Shown piece after piece: positions 16,385 through 24,750 of a stretch of DNA of 64,000 nucleotides (its first letter is position 1; each line of letters starts with the position of its first letter). The notes beneath the pieces were generated by a model. The model was not told the origin of the DNA. It searched no databases and was given only the letters and a program-made list of their open reading frames with translations. The translations under genes were made by a program, and so were the position numbers. The stretch spans positions 1 to 64,000 of the forward strand of contig DAITQM010000006.1 of NCBI GenBank assembly GCA_036832975.1, read 5' to 3'. The DNA comes from DAITQM01 sp036832975 (GTDB lineage: Bacteria > Pseudomonadota > Gammaproteobacteria > Xanthomonadales > Wenzhouxiangellaceae).

Positions 16385-18187
16385 TTATTCGAATCCGTCG
16401 CGGAAGAACATTTCCGGCAGCCGGGGTACCAGTGTCGCCAGCGAAAAACGTTGCGGCGTGCCGGCGGCGGCCAGCGTGAGTTCGGCGGCGCCTTGATCGG
16501 GCGGCGCATCGGCGGTGAAGCTGAAGGTATAGCCGGTGCCCCAGGGAATCGGGTTTTCGACCGGCGCGGTAAAGCGCACGGCGAGCGGCAAACGGGTCAT
16601 GCTCCAAGCGTTGCTTGACTGTTGATCGGCATCGTGGAACTCGAAGTCGGCGATGGTGGTGTTCGCGTCGCTGTCGAGTTCGAATCCAGAAACTTCGCGA
16701 TCGACGTCGAAGTTCATCGCGAAGTAATCGTAACGCCAGGTGCCGTCGCCCAGGTCCACGGTGCGCACGGCAAGCTTGAAGCGCCCGACGCCGGGTGTGC
16801 TGTACAGGGCGCTCCATTCGCCGGCGCCTGGAGCCAAAGGATCGACCCACAGATCGACGACCGGGCCGGTGACGAACGGCGCCAACTGGAATACCCAGGT
16901 GTCGCCGAACAACTGGTGGGATGTGAAGTGGTGATAGCCCATGGAATTGAATATCTGGCTGTCATCGCGGTTGACGCCCCAAGATTCGAAATAATATTCG
17001 GCGTTCGCCGTTTGTAGATCCTGGCGCAGCACGCGCAGGCGGTTTTCGCCGGGGGCGGTCGAGCAATGATCCTCGACGCCGTCGCCGTTCTGGTCGAAAA
17101 ACGACCCGCTGCTGACGAACACTCCGGTGCGCGGATTGACCTCGTCGCGCGGCCCGATGCCGCAGTCCCAGTCGTTGATCCCGATGCCGTACTCGTCTTC
17201 GCAGCCCGGCCAGAGGATATGATGGTCAGCGCCGGGAATGCCGCCGTCGCCGCATTCGATCAGGCAATTTGCATTCATCGCCATGATCCCGTGTTTCGCT
17301 CCGGAACGGCCGAGTTGTTCCAGCCGGCCGTCGGCAATGCGGTACAGGTTCCAGATCAGATACGGGTGTTGGTCGTTATTGAATGGCGGGAAAGTGCCGC
17401 TGAATTTTTCGAACCACGGGATATCGGCGCCACTGAGATCGACGAGGTTTTTCATCAGGCTGCGCGGCGTGATGAGGTCGAGCACCCCGTCCGGTGTGGT
17501 GACCGTCCCGACGTCGGCGATATCGGCCATGTCGATCAGGCCTAGGTCGGCGGTGTAGCCGTCGGTCGTCCAATACGGGCGGCCGGCACAACTGGCGGCC
17601 ACTACCGGGATCGCCGGTGCGTGCAACAGCGATGACAGATTCAATTCACCGACAAAAAGGCCGGCCAGTCGCTCGTCGCCGAGTCGTTGGGCGAATTCGG
17701 CGGTCAGGCGCAGGTCCATATGCTCGAAAAAGACCTGCTGGCGGCGGGTATCGAACCGGGTGCGCGGCATTGCGGCGCTGAACAATACGCGGCCTTGACT
17801 GTCGCTGATCCGCAGCACCCCGTTGCCGATTTCGGCTTGCGGCGTGATGGCAATACCGGTGGTGGAAAATTCGCGGCCCTGGCGGCTGAAGCGCAGGGCG
17901 GCGGAAACGGTCAGGCGGCCGCTGTGAAAGACCAGCGTGCCACTGGCGAGGCGTTGAAACTCGAGCGTGCCGCGGGTCGGGCCATAGACCCGCGTGGTGC
18001 CGGAGCCGCCCGGCGCGTCGTCGCTGGTGACTTGCAGGCCGAGATCGGCCAGGATCATCGGTTTGAAGGTCAGCGCGATTTCGCCGTTGGCGGCCCGCCA
18101 CAGGGGCGGCTCGCCGGCCGACACGGCGGCGGCGTACCCGGCCGGCACCACGCAGAGCAGAATCGAAAAAATCCGCCGGATCGTCAT
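16385..18187 (-). CDS. Exported protein with C-terminal FFRDGFE motif
   Basis: 600 residues with a signal peptide (IRRIFSILLCVVPAGYAAAV, mature from about 25). The middle contains many Cys, Asp and Trp residues (AASCAGRPYW, CLIECGDGGIPGADHH, DQNGDGVEDHCS), the last resembling a calcium-binding DxNxDG loop. No family recognised. It ends in PEMFFRDGFE, a terminal motif shared in shorter form by the FG-GAP protein at 53068 (FTDGFESP). One base separates it from the upstream radical SAM gene, so it is the last gene of a four-gene minus-strand operon. Probably secreted or cell-surface. Confidence 0.85.
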   Translation of the reverse strand: MTIRRIFSILLCVVPAGYAAAVSAGEPPLWRAANGEIALTFKPMILADLGLQVTSDDAPGGSGTTRVYGPTRGTLEFQRLASGTLVFHSGRLTVSAALRFSRQGREFSTTGIAITPQAEIGNGVLRISDSQGRVLFSAAMPRTRFDTRRQQVFFEHMDLRLTAEFAQRLGDERLAGLFVGELNLSSLLHAPAIPVVAASCAGRPYWTTDGYTADLGLIDMADIADVGTVTTPDGVLDLITPRSLMKNLVDLSGADIPWFEKFSGTFPPFNNDQHPYLIWNLYRIADGRLEQLGRSGAKHGIMAMNANCLIECGDGGIPGADHHILWPGCEDEYGIGINDWDCGIGPRDEVNPRTGVFVSSGSFFDQNGDGVEDHCSTAPGENRLRVLRQDLQTANAEYYFESWGVNRDDSQIFNSMGYHHFTSHQLFGDTWVFQLAPFVTGPVVDLWVDPLAPGAGEWSALYSTPGVGRFKLAVRTVDLGDGTWRYDYFAMNFDVDREVSGFELDSDANTTIADFEFHDADQQSSNAWSMTRLPLAVRFTAPVENPIPWGTGYTFSFTADAPPDQGAAELTLAAAGTPQRFSLATLVPRLPEMFFRDGFE

Positions 18188-18188
18188 T

Positions 18189-19451
18189 CTAAACGGCGAT
18201 TTCCAATGGAATTTTCTTCTTGCGCGGCACTGCTTCGACGAATGCGCCGTATTTGTTCAGTTCTTCGAGGCGGCAGCTCCACACCAGCTTGCCGTCGTGG
18301 ACGGTGATGTCCGGGCAGCCGTCGCACATGTCCTGCCGGCCGTTGGGTTCGAAATTGACCGGCTGGATCACCGTGATGCTCTGCATGTGCGTCCGGCGCC
18401 ACAGGTTCTGCGGGCGGCGAATCATCTCCAGGCACAGGCGGCCGAGGGTACGGCGCATACCGGCGTCGAGCAGCGCGCCGCCCAGCACCGCCGATTTGCC
18501 GCGCCGCGTCTGTTTGATCGATGGATAAGCCAGATAGCGATCGCGCATGTAGTGCGAGAACGTCTGGGCCAGTTCGATCAGGCGCGGCGGTAGATAACCG
18601 ATCGTCCGGTCGCCGCTGACCAGCCGCGTGGCGAGCAGCCATTTCAACGTTGCTGGGTTGGCCGTGCCGTTGAGGTAGGCGGCCGGCCGATACAGCGGAT
18701 CGGCCTGGCGGATCCAATTCACGACCTCATCGGCATGGACGTCGCGCGCCCCGCCCCATTCGGGATTATCGTAAGTGTGGCCGAGATCGACCGGCCGGCC
18801 GCCGGCCACGTAGTCGAATTCGCCGAGCAGGTTCGGCGAGCGAAACAGGATAAAAACCATCGTCTGGACGATAGCGGCGTGCCGCCCGGCCCATTCGACC
18901 AGCGCCGGAATTTCGCCGAGGGTGCGCTCGGTGATCGTGGCGTTGAACGAGCAGGTGAGATCGCCGGCGCGGGCCAGCATCTCGGCGTAATAGAGGCGCT
19001 CATCGTTGAGTTCGGTTTCGGATTTGCCCTTGGCTTTCGGCCGATTCTGGCTGGTGTCGATGTGAAACGTGAAACCGAATGCGCCGGCGGCTTTCAGCTT
19101 CTGCAACAACTTTTCATCCAGCGCCAGGCCGTTGGTGTTGATGATCGGTTTCCAGCCCATGTCGCGGATCAGCGCCACCAGCTCGACGATCTGGGGATAG
19201 AGCAGCGGGTCACCGCCGGCGATGCTCATGCAATCGCTTTTGCGCAGGCGCTTGAATAATTCGAGTTCCTGGCGCATTTCGTGAAGCGACTTGTGGACCG
19301 GATTTTCGAGGTCGCGATAACAGCCCTCGCAGCGCAGGTTGCACTTGGTCGTCGGTTCGAGCCACGAGATGCCGTTGTCGGCGTAATTCCACGGCAAGCG
19401 GTACAAGTCGAGATGGTTGATCGCGGTTGGCGAATTGACAGGTTGATCCAT
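18189..19451 (-). CDS. Radical SAM protein with SPASM-like C-terminus
   Basis: 420 residues from ATG 19451, with AGGA upstream. The radical SAM cluster motif is C37-x3-C41-x2-C44 (CNLRCEGC). SIAGGDPLLYP near 97 is the SAM-binding GGEP-type motif, and CDGCPDITVHDGKLVWSC near 376-393 resembles an auxiliary-cluster SPASM region. Families with this architecture modify peptides, sulfatases or lipids; which applies is unknown. It follows two SDR genes and precedes an exported protein in one operon, suggesting a modification pathway for a lipid or exported product. Conserved YRLPWNYADNGISW precedes the cluster. Confidence 0.85.
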   Translation of the reverse strand: MDQPVNSPTAINHLDLYRLPWNYADNGISWLEPTTKCNLRCEGCYRDLENPVHKSLHEMRQELELFKRLRKSDCMSIAGGDPLLYPQIVELVALIRDMGWKPIINTNGLALDEKLLQKLKAAGAFGFTFHIDTSQNRPKAKGKSETELNDERLYYAEMLARAGDLTCSFNATITERTLGEIPALVEWAGRHAAIVQTMVFILFRSPNLLGEFDYVAGGRPVDLGHTYDNPEWGGARDVHADEVVNWIRQADPLYRPAAYLNGTANPATLKWLLATRLVSGDRTIGYLPPRLIELAQTFSHYMRDRYLAYPSIKQTRRGKSAVLGGALLDAGMRRTLGRLCLEMIRRPQNLWRRTHMQSITVIQPVNFEPNGRQDMCDGCPDITVHDGKLVWSCRLEELNKYGAFVEAVPRKKKIPLEIAV

Positions 19452-19467
19452 TGTGGTTTTCCTGGGT

Positions 19468-20397
19468 TTAAAGCGAGGCGGCGAAACGGGTAAACGCGGC
19501 GAGCGTATCGCGCCGCGGCGTGAAGGCGAAAACACGGTGGAAGCGGCTGGTGTCCATAACAATCGGGTGGCGGATAAAACGCAGCGTCGTGGCGCTGACC
19601 GGCGACAGGCCGAGCCGTTTGCCGGCCGTCGCCAACGCGGCGAGCAGCGGAAACGGCAGCCGGAGCATCCTCTTGTTGAGCAGCCGGGCAAAATCGGGAT
19701 AGGTCAAAACGCCGTCGGCGCCGACGTTGAACACGCCGGCCGTCTCGCCGAGCGCGGCGCGGCAGAACGCCTCGACGGCGTCGTCTTCGTCGATGAGCTG
19801 GATCGGCGGCGCCTTGCCCGAAGGATAAAACAGCAGCGCGCCGCGCAGGGCATCGCCCGTCGGGTTGTTGATGTGCGGACCGATCACCGCCGCCGGGCGC
19901 AGAATGACGAGCGCCGTGGCAGGTTGATCCTTGAAAATGTCCTGGACGATTTGTTCCTGCTCTGCCTTATGTTTCGAGTAATAAAAAAATTCGTTGGGCC
20001 GCAGCGCATGCTCTTCGCTCAGCGGCAGCGGGTTATCGGCGTGGCTACCGTAGGCGGCGGCGCTGGAGACCAGGACGAAGCGGCGGACCCCTGCGGCCGC
20101 CGCGGCCGCGGCGATATTGCGTGTTCCTTCGAGATTGACCGACGCCGCTTCGCGGGCGTCGCCTTCCGGATGGGTATAGAACGCCAGATGGACGACCACG
20201 TCGGGCTTTTCGGCGGCGAAGATGTCATGTAACGCCGGCGAGCGGATATCGGCCTGATGCGCGGCGACACCGTTAAGCGGCGGCGCGGCGGCGAGGTCAA
20301 TCGTACAGACGCTGACCGCCGGCTTCTCGCGCGCCAGGCGGGCGGTCAACAGGCGGCCGAGATAACCGTTCGCGCCGGTGAGGCAACAGCTTTTCAT
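19468..20397 (-). CDS. NAD-dependent epimerase/dehydratase (SDR)
   Basis: 309 residues of the extended SDR family. The Rossmann motif TGANGYLG is at residues 8-15, and VSSAAAYGS with YYSKHK near 135-145 supplies the Ser-Tyr-Lys triad. It could act on a nucleotide sugar or on a hydroxy/keto lipid; specificity cannot be read. Its start overlaps the stop of the upstream SDR gene by four bases, and the radical SAM gene follows after 16 bases, so it is the second gene of the operon. Confidence 0.88.
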   Translation of the reverse strand: MKSCCLTGANGYLGRLLTARLAREKPAVSVCTIDLAAAPPLNGVAAHQADIRSPALHDIFAAEKPDVVVHLAFYTHPEGDAREAASVNLEGTRNIAAAAAAAGVRRFVLVSSAAAYGSHADNPLPLSEEHALRPNEFFYYSKHKAEQEQIVQDIFKDQPATALVILRPAAVIGPHINNPTGDALRGALLFYPSGKAPPIQLIDEDDAVEAFCRAALGETAGVFNVGADGVLTYPDFARLLNKRMLRLPFPLLAALATAGKRLGLSPVSATTLRFIRHPIVMDTSRFHRVFAFTPRRDTLAAFTRFAASL

Positions 20398-21434
20398 GCG
20401 GCCGCCGCCGGTCGGTTCGCTTCCAGGTACCAGGCGATGGCGCGTTCGATGCCGTCGCGCGTGGCGATCTCAGGCCGGTAACCGAGCTGCCGGACGGCCT
20501 TGACGGCCGAGAAATGATGATCGGTCATCACCGCCCGGATGCGGTATTTGTTGATCAGCGGGCTCTCTCGGCGGCCGGCGGCGCGCGCCAGGCCATCGAC
20601 CGCCACGGCCAGCGGCCAAGCGACCCGGCGCGGCACGGACAAAGTGGGCGGCGGCACACCGAGCGCTTCGGCCATCCAGGTGCAAAACTCGCGCCAGGTC
20701 ACATAACCGTCGTCGGCGACGTTGAACGCTTCGCCGCCGGCCGCCGGATGGACCGCGGCGCGCAGCATCAGTTGGATCAAATTGTCGATGTACACCGGCG
20801 ACATCAGATGCCGGCCGCCATCGACCAGGCCGAATTTGCCGGCCAGCAGCGCGGCGGCGATTTTTTCCGTCGTCGTATGATCGCCAGGGCCGTACACCGT
20901 TGCCGGGCGGAGCGCGGTGACTTCGATCCCGTTGCCATGGTACGACAGCGCCAGCGTTTCGCCGGCGCGCTTCGTCGCGCTGTAGTGATCGCCGCGGCGC
21001 TTGACGAAAGGCAGATCCTCGTCGAGATCGCGGCCGCCGGGAAAGCCGTAAACGCTGGCCGAGCTGAGGTGGACGACGCGCCGGACACCGGCGTCGCGCG
21101 CCGCGTCCAGTACATGGCGCACGCCACCGACGTTAACCGCGCGGAATGCCGCCGCCGGTCCCCAGTCGGCGACCTTCGCGGCGATATGGAATACGACATC
21201 AGCGCCGGCCATCAACGGTTCGAGCGACTCGCGCTCGGTCACGTCGCCGATATACAGATCCAGATCAGGTAAATCGGCTAAAGAAGAGAGGTCCGAGGCC
21301 GGCCGGATCAGCGTCCGGACGCGGTAACCGGCGGCGGTCAGTGCCCGGCACAAGCGGCTACCGATAAAACCGGTGCCGCCGGTGACAGCGACTTGCAGAG
21401 GGGCGGCGGCGGGAGGAGTCGGTGCGGCGTTCAT
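20394..21434 (-). CDS. SDR of 3-beta-HSD/NAD-dependent epimerase type
   Basis: 346 residues. TGGTGFIGSRL near 18-28 is the nucleotide-binding motif; LSSASVYG and HYSATK (near 150) provide the catalytic Ser, Tyr and Lys. The C-terminal half (YVTWREFCTWMAEALG, FSAVKAVRQLGYRP) is typical of the 3-beta-hydroxysteroid dehydrogenase-like branch, which includes OleD and sterol or hopanoid-associated HpnA proteins. First gene of the minus-strand operon; an oxidation or reduction of a lipid or terpenoid alcohol is a reasonable but unproven role. Confidence 0.87.
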   Translation of the reverse strand: MNAAPTPPAAAPLQVAVTGGTGFIGSRLCRALTAAGYRVRTLIRPASDLSSLADLPDLDLYIGDVTERESLEPLMAGADVVFHIAAKVADWGPAAAFRAVNVGGVRHVLDAARDAGVRRVVHLSSASVYGFPGGRDLDEDLPFVKRRGDHYSATKRAGETLALSYHGNGIEVTALRPATVYGPGDHTTTEKIAAALLAGKFGLVDGGRHLMSPVYIDNLIQLMLRAAVHPAAGGEAFNVADDGYVTWREFCTWMAEALGVPPPTLSVPRRVAWPLAVAVDGLARAAGRRESPLINKYRIRAVMTDHHFSAVKAVRQLGYRPEIATRDGIERAIAWYLEANRPAAAA

Positions 21435-21619
21435 CGGGGAATGATGCCGCAGCTTGGGTCAGTGTAATTTGAAATATATCAAATATCGCGCTTGGCAAAC
21501 GGATTCGCCGGCGACATTACGATTCGCGGCTGCTCAGGTTACCCCCGGCGGCGCCATCAAACGCCGTCGAAGATGCCTCCGCCACGCGGCCGGCCAGCGC
21601 CATGATGGCGGGGTAAGGG

Positions 21620-21735
21620 TTTACCCAATTGTTGCATAAGTTCCCTGAATTCCCTGCCTGCCGGCAGGCAGGTCGGTCAAGCTGGCGAGTGCAGCTTGTC
21701 CGATTCCCTGACAAATGCGTCAGGAACGCAATTTG
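21620..21735 (-). repeat. Dispersed repeat copy B (TACCCAATTGTTGCAT element)
   Basis: Reads TTTACCCAATTGTTGCATAA on the plus strand, then contains a 20-bp perfect palindrome (CCTGCCTGCCGGCAGGCAGG) absent from copies A and C, then the shared core ending in the small hairpin CTGAC..GTCAG. Copy A has CCGAC..GTCGG at that place, a compensatory pair change that keeps the stem. It lies directly upstream of a broken DUF4160 gene and may have removed its 5' end. Confidence 0.75.
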
Positions 21736-21802
21736 AACCGCGAAGCGGGCCCGAAGGGCGAGGGCAGGACAGCCCGAGTACAAATGCGTCGGGGGTGAAC
21801 TA

Positions 21803-21925
21803 ACACCGCAGAAGCACAAACTGGTTGTCGCGTAGATTGAGATACACCAGGATGATCTGCTTGCCGATTGGCAATTGGCAGTGAACGGCAAGAAACCCTT
21901 CGCAATTCGATGGCTTGACCAATGA
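21803..21925 (+). pseudogene. DUF4160 fragment with amber stop
   Basis: The frame ending at the TGA 21923-21925 reads TPQKHKLVVA, stop (TAG 21833-21835), IEIHQDDLLADWQLAVNG, and then KKPFAIRWLDQ. This matches the C-terminal end of DUF4160 proteins, where a Trp (TGG) is expected at the stop. The N-terminal half is missing; dispersed repeat B occupies its place. The stop overlaps the start of the DUF2442 gene by ATGA, the usual order of this probable toxin-antitoxin pair. Confidence 0.75.
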
Positions 21926-22167
21926 ATATTGCAGAAATCATTCCGAAAGATAATTACATGCTCTACATCAAAGCCGAAGATGGAAAAACCGTTTTATTCG
22001 ATGTGAAACCATATCTTGAATCTGAAGTTTTCGCGCCGCTGAAAGACAGAACTGAGTTCGAACGAATTCGCAACGGTAAGTACTTTATTGAGTGGGACTG
22101 CGGAGCTGACCTTTCTGTAGATACTATTCTGGCACGATGGAAGACCGCATCAACTGAGTCAGGATGA
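21922..22167 (+). CDS. DUF2442 family protein, probable antitoxin partner
   Basis: 81 residues, complete. The pattern (GKTVLFDVKPYLESEVFAPL, then DRTEFERIRNGKYFIEWDCGADLSVDTI, here broken only for reading) is that of DUF2442 proteins, which commonly pair with DUF4160 as a predicted toxin-antitoxin module. Start overlaps the DUF4160 remnant and the stop overlaps the hicA remnant (ATGA on both sides), showing a once tightly packed cassette. Confidence 0.85.
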   Translation: MNIAEIIPKDNYMLYIKAEDGKTVLFDVKPYLESEVFAPLKDRTEFERIRNGKYFIEWDCGADLSVDTILARWKTASTESG

Positions 22168-22352
22168 AAGTTAAGGAACTTATCAGGATTCTGAAGCAGA
22201 ATGGCTAGTATCAGGCCCGGCAGCGGGGAAGCCACAGACAATTCCGACATCCGGTAAAATCGGGAACTGTAACGGTATCCGGGAAGCCTATTGTTGATAT
22301 GCCGCCTGGCACGTTCAATAACGTCTTGAAGCAAGCTGGGCTTAAGAGGTAG
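22164..22352 (+). pseudogene. hicA: hicA toxin gene with amber stop
   Basis: Reads MKVKELIRILKQNG, TAG (22206-22208), YQARQRGSHRQFRHPVK and on to VLKQAGLKR, 62 codons in all. HicA proteins have a Trp at the position of the stop (NGW-x-RQ-x-GSHxxF), so a single TGG to TAG change explains it. The catalytic-type GSH motif is intact. HicA is a dsRNA-binding-fold mRNA interferase; here it should be inactive unless the stop is read through. Coupled by ATGA to the DUF2442 gene. Confidence 0.88.
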
Positions 22353-22360
22353 GTGCAATT

Positions 22361-22576
22361 ATGCAGTATGTAGTTATTCTCGAAGAAGGCCCAGAAAGCT
22401 GGGGCGCCTATGTTCCAGACCTCCCGGGTTGCGTCGTGGTGGGAGAAACTCGAGATGAAGCGCTGGACTTGATCCGTGAGGCCATCGAGTTTCACCTGGA
22501 CGGAATGAAGGAGGACGGCGAGCCTATTCCGGAGCCACTCTCTCACAGCGAAGTCGTGCAGGTAAATGCCGCATAA
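22361..22576 (+). CDS. hicB: HicB family antitoxin
   Basis: 71 residues, complete, with AGGTAGG before ATG 22361. The N-terminal partial RNase H fold reads VVILEEGPESWGAYVPDLPG, then GETRDEALDLIREAIEFHLDG as in HicB. It lacks a long C-terminal DNA-binding extension, like the short HicB class. Neutralises HicA in intact modules, but the adjacent hicA is interrupted. The stop TAA is the first base group of an attC-like site. Confidence 0.92.
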   Translation: MQYVVILEEGPESWGAYVPDLPGCVVVGETRDEALDLIREAIEFHLDGMKEDGEPIPEPLSHSEVVQVNAA

Positions 22577-22662
22577 CCATGGGGTCAACCGGACGCCGGA
22601 AAGCTTGCGGGCAGCAAAGCCGAGCAAGCTCAGTGGCGGCGCCGGTTAACCCAGACGTTACT
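22570..22662 (+). other. attC-like recombination site (integron cassette type)
   Basis: Immediately after hicB, TAAC (22574-22577) pairs with GTTA (22657-22660) and GGGTCAACCGG (22582-22592) pairs, with one mismatch, with CCGGTTAACCC (22642-22652). An unpaired extra A at 22593 precedes a further CGCCG pairing, and inside AGCTTGC (22602-22608) pairs with GCAAGCT (22624-22630). A site that starts at the stop of a toxin-antitoxin gene, has paired R and L boxes and an extrahelical base is what attC sites look like. The right R box (GTTACTA) departs from consensus. Confidence 0.5.
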
Positions 22663-22669
22663 AAACTCG

Positions 22670-23446
22670 GTGGCGTTGTTGCAATCCATTGACCAGATTC
22701 CAGTTTTCGTATGGTGGCTCGTTGCGATAGCAGTCATCGCCCGTTGGGTATTGCGCAGCAACCGGATCAAGGGGTTACGCGGCGAATTATATTTACGGCT
22801 CGCCGCTTGGTGGGGTCTAAACGGTGCTGAATATCACCGCTCCCACAACATCATGCTAAGAACTCCTGATGGGGCAACGCAAATCGATCATGTGTTTATC
22901 TCCCGCTTCGGCGTATTCGTCGTTGAAACAAAGCACATACAGGGCTGGATATTTGGCAAAGAGGCCGACCGTCAATGGACGCAAATCGTAAATGGCAGAA
23001 AAAGGTACTTCCAGAATCCACTTAGGCAAAACTACAAACATGTAAAAGCGGTTGAACGCGCGCTTAGTTTGGAAAAAAGCGCAATTCACTCGGTGGTCGT
23101 GTTTACCGCTAATACAAGATTCAAGACTACTATGCCCCCGCACGTTACGCTAAGACGAAAGTTTGTGAGTTACATAAAGTCATTCCGCGATGCGATCCTG
23201 ACAGAAGAGCAGGTCGCTAACCTCGTTTCGGAATTACACCGCAAGACGCTGCACAAGTGGCACATCCTGCGTGTTCGGCACATCAAAATCTTGCGCCAGC
23301 GCTCTGACCCAGGCGCCTATCGACTCTGCCCCAAGTGCGGCAAACGCATGGCTATACGCACCGCACGTAGTGGGAGTCACGCAGGCCACCTGTTTTGGGC
23401 ATGCTCTGGGTACCCCAAATGCAAGTACACTCAGGACGTTTCCTAA
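22670..23446 (+). CDS. NERD domain nuclease-like membrane protein with zinc finger
   Basis: 258 residues, GTG start at 22670 just after the attC-like site. One N-terminal hydrophobic helix (VFVWWLVAIAVIA), then a NERD domain: QIDHVFISRFGVFVVETK near 74-91 carries the D-x..E-x-K nuclease-like triad. The C-terminus (YRLCPKCGKRMAIRTARSG then FWACSGYPKCKYT) is a topoisomerase-type C4 zinc finger. NERD proteins are predicted DNA-processing nucleases, some of them in defence or mobile contexts. The stop (CCTAACACGGCGC) may itself begin a degraded attC. Confidence 0.87.
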   Translation: MALLQSIDQIPVFVWWLVAIAVIARWVLRSNRIKGLRGELYLRLAAWWGLNGAEYHRSHNIMLRTPDGATQIDHVFISRFGVFVVETKHIQGWIFGKEADRQWTQIVNGRKRYFQNPLRQNYKHVKAVERALSLEKSAIHSVVVFTANTRFKTTMPPHVTLRRKFVSYIKSFRDAILTEEQVANLVSELHRKTLHKWHILRVRHIKILRQRSDPGAYRLCPKCGKRMAIRTARSGSHAGHLFWACSGYPKCKYTQDVS

Positions 23447-23550
23447 CACGGCGCTCATGCGAACGCCGCTCCCGGTCCGTCGCTTACCTTGAGGGTGAGC
23501 AATCGAGGACTGTGCAATAGAGGACACCATCACCCCGACAACGACCCAAC

Positions 23551-23889
23551 AGTGAGACCATAGAAGTTGTAAAGAAGCTCGTTGCCTCCGGAGAAGTGCG
23601 GATATCAGAGCATGGATACGACGAGATCGCGGCGGACGAGATATAAGTTCGGGATATCCTGATGGGCGTAAACAAAGCCGTTCTTGTCGAGGATTACCCG
23701 ACATTTCCCAAGGGCCGTGCCGTGCTTGTGCTACAATCTGACAGAGATAACCGGCCGGTGCATGTTGTATGGGGAATCTCGAAGGGATCAGCTTCACCGG
23801 CGGTGGTAGTAACGGCTTATCGCCCCGATCCGGACCGATGGGATAAGTCCTTTACCAAGCGAAGAGGCAAAGATGGATACGCGCCATAG
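23551..23889 (+). pseudogene. DUF4258 (RelE/ParE-like) gene, interrupted
   Basis: The frame reads SETIEVVKKLVASGEVRISEHGYDEIAADEI, split here as IEVVKKLVASGEVRISEHG and YDEIAADEI, then TAA (23644-23646), then VRDILMGVNKAVLVEDYP and KGRAVLVLQSDRDNRPVHVVWG to a stop at 23887. DUF4258 proteins have one uninterrupted domain of this order. The codon before SETI is AAC, not a start, so the initiation codon seems lost as well. It overlaps the following small gene by 17 bases. Confidence 0.75.
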
Positions 23890-24094
23890 AATCAAATATG
23901 TTCACGAAGGCAAATACGTCGCCGAAGTGGACGTCGAGCTTCTGGAAAACGAAACCGAATGGTCGCCGTATTTGTCAGTGGCGGACGCCTACAAGCTCGA
24001 CGATGTGCGCGAGGCATTGAGGAGCGGTGACATCGTCGCTGCTGCCAAACTCGCGCGCGTATTCTCCCTTCAGCCAGTAGCCGTGTCGCGGTAA
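23873..24094 (+). CDS. Small antitoxin-like protein paired with DUF4258
   Basis: 73 residues (MDTRHRIKYVHEGKYVAEVD, acidic, ending LQPVAVSR), complete. Position and overlap with the DUF4258 frame match the usual toxin-then-antitoxin order for that family, whose partner is often a short protein of this kind. I do not recognise a named antitoxin family. The stop TAAC again lies at the head of a possible cassette end. Confidence 0.65.
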   Translation: MDTRHRIKYVHEGKYVAEVDVELLENETEWSPYLSVADAYKLDDVREALRSGDIVAAAKLARVFSLQPVAVSR

Positions 24095-24117
24095 CGTATA
24101 ACAAGCGGATAAACATA

Positions 24118-24144
24118 GGGCGCGACCCCGATGGGATCGCGCCC
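24118..24144 (+). terminator. Hairpin, probable terminator at end of TA cluster
   Basis: GGGCGCGA (24118-24125) pairs with TCGCGCCC (24137-24144), with CCC/GGG pairing further inside around one mismatch. No T tract follows, so if it terminates it is atypical. Confidence 0.4.
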
Positions 24145-24238
24145 TGCCTCGCCAGGCTACTGTTCTTGCCTTTGACTCTCTTGCGGAGTCATGATCGGTG
24201 GTAGGTATCGATGCGCTGTGTCGAGATTTTTCGAGCGC

Positions 24239-24439
24239 TCAACAGCGATGGACTTGGCCGTCGCGCAGGATCCAGCGGCCACGATCTTGAAAGGCGTGTA
24301 GGCGGTCCATGGTTTCAAATTGCGCGAGCCAGGCCAGCAAACCGTGATCGAGAACCGGTTCGGCGGCGCCGGTCGCGGGCCTCGGGTCAACGGTGGCCGG
24401 TGTCATGGCGTCGCTACGGTGTTTTTTTTTCGAATCCAT
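24239..24439 (-). CDS. Small hypothetical protein
   Basis: 66 residues from ATG 24439 with AGGAGG (plus-strand CCTCCT at 24449-24454) nine bases upstream, which is the main reason to accept it. The N-terminus is basic (MDSKKKHRSD), the rest includes LLAWLAQFETMDRLHAFQDR and GRWILRDGQVHRC. No family recognised, no membrane segment. Divergent from the sorbosone dehydrogenase-like gene. Confidence 0.45.
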   Translation of the reverse strand: MDSKKKHRSDAMTPATVDPRPATGAAEPVLDHGLLAWLAQFETMDRLHAFQDRGRWILRDGQVHRC

Positions 24440-24750
24440 TGTCCATTTCCTCCTGGAACATTTGGGCCGGCTGTCATCCGTGGTCTCCCCGGTCACGCCG
24501 GGCCCGTTTCATCTACGCTTGAACGGTAATATGAATATTGCGTGCCATAGTCGTGTCATATTCAGATTTCCTTTAAATATCAATTAGTTATAACAACGAC
24601 AGCCGAACCTGCAGGACCCGGATGGCTGCCGGACAGCGGCACAATTCGCCCCGGCGCTACCGTCCGTTCGGCCGGCCGGAGCGCGTTTGTTACAATCGTC
24701 GGCGGTGGCGCGAGCGCCGGTTTTTGCTTTCACGAAAAGGAGTAATGGCG
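24440..24750. other. Divergent intergenic region
   Basis: About 310 bases between a small minus-strand gene and the dehydrogenase-like gene. 24525-24600 is clearly more AT-rich than its surroundings and probably holds the promoters of one or both. No repeat, RNA gene or clear operator was seen. Confidence 0.4.

Noticed and set aside
21833..22208. Two TGG to TAG changes in neighbouring toxin genes might mean amber is read as Trp
   Set aside because: Intact genes here end normally at TAG (for example the multicopper oxidase and the cytochrome gene), and the third broken toxin has TAA, so ordinary nonsense mutations are simpler.
24211..24522. Plus-strand frame of 103 codons opposite the small gene
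   Set aside because: No ribosome site, whereas the minus-strand frame has AGGAGG at proper spacing.
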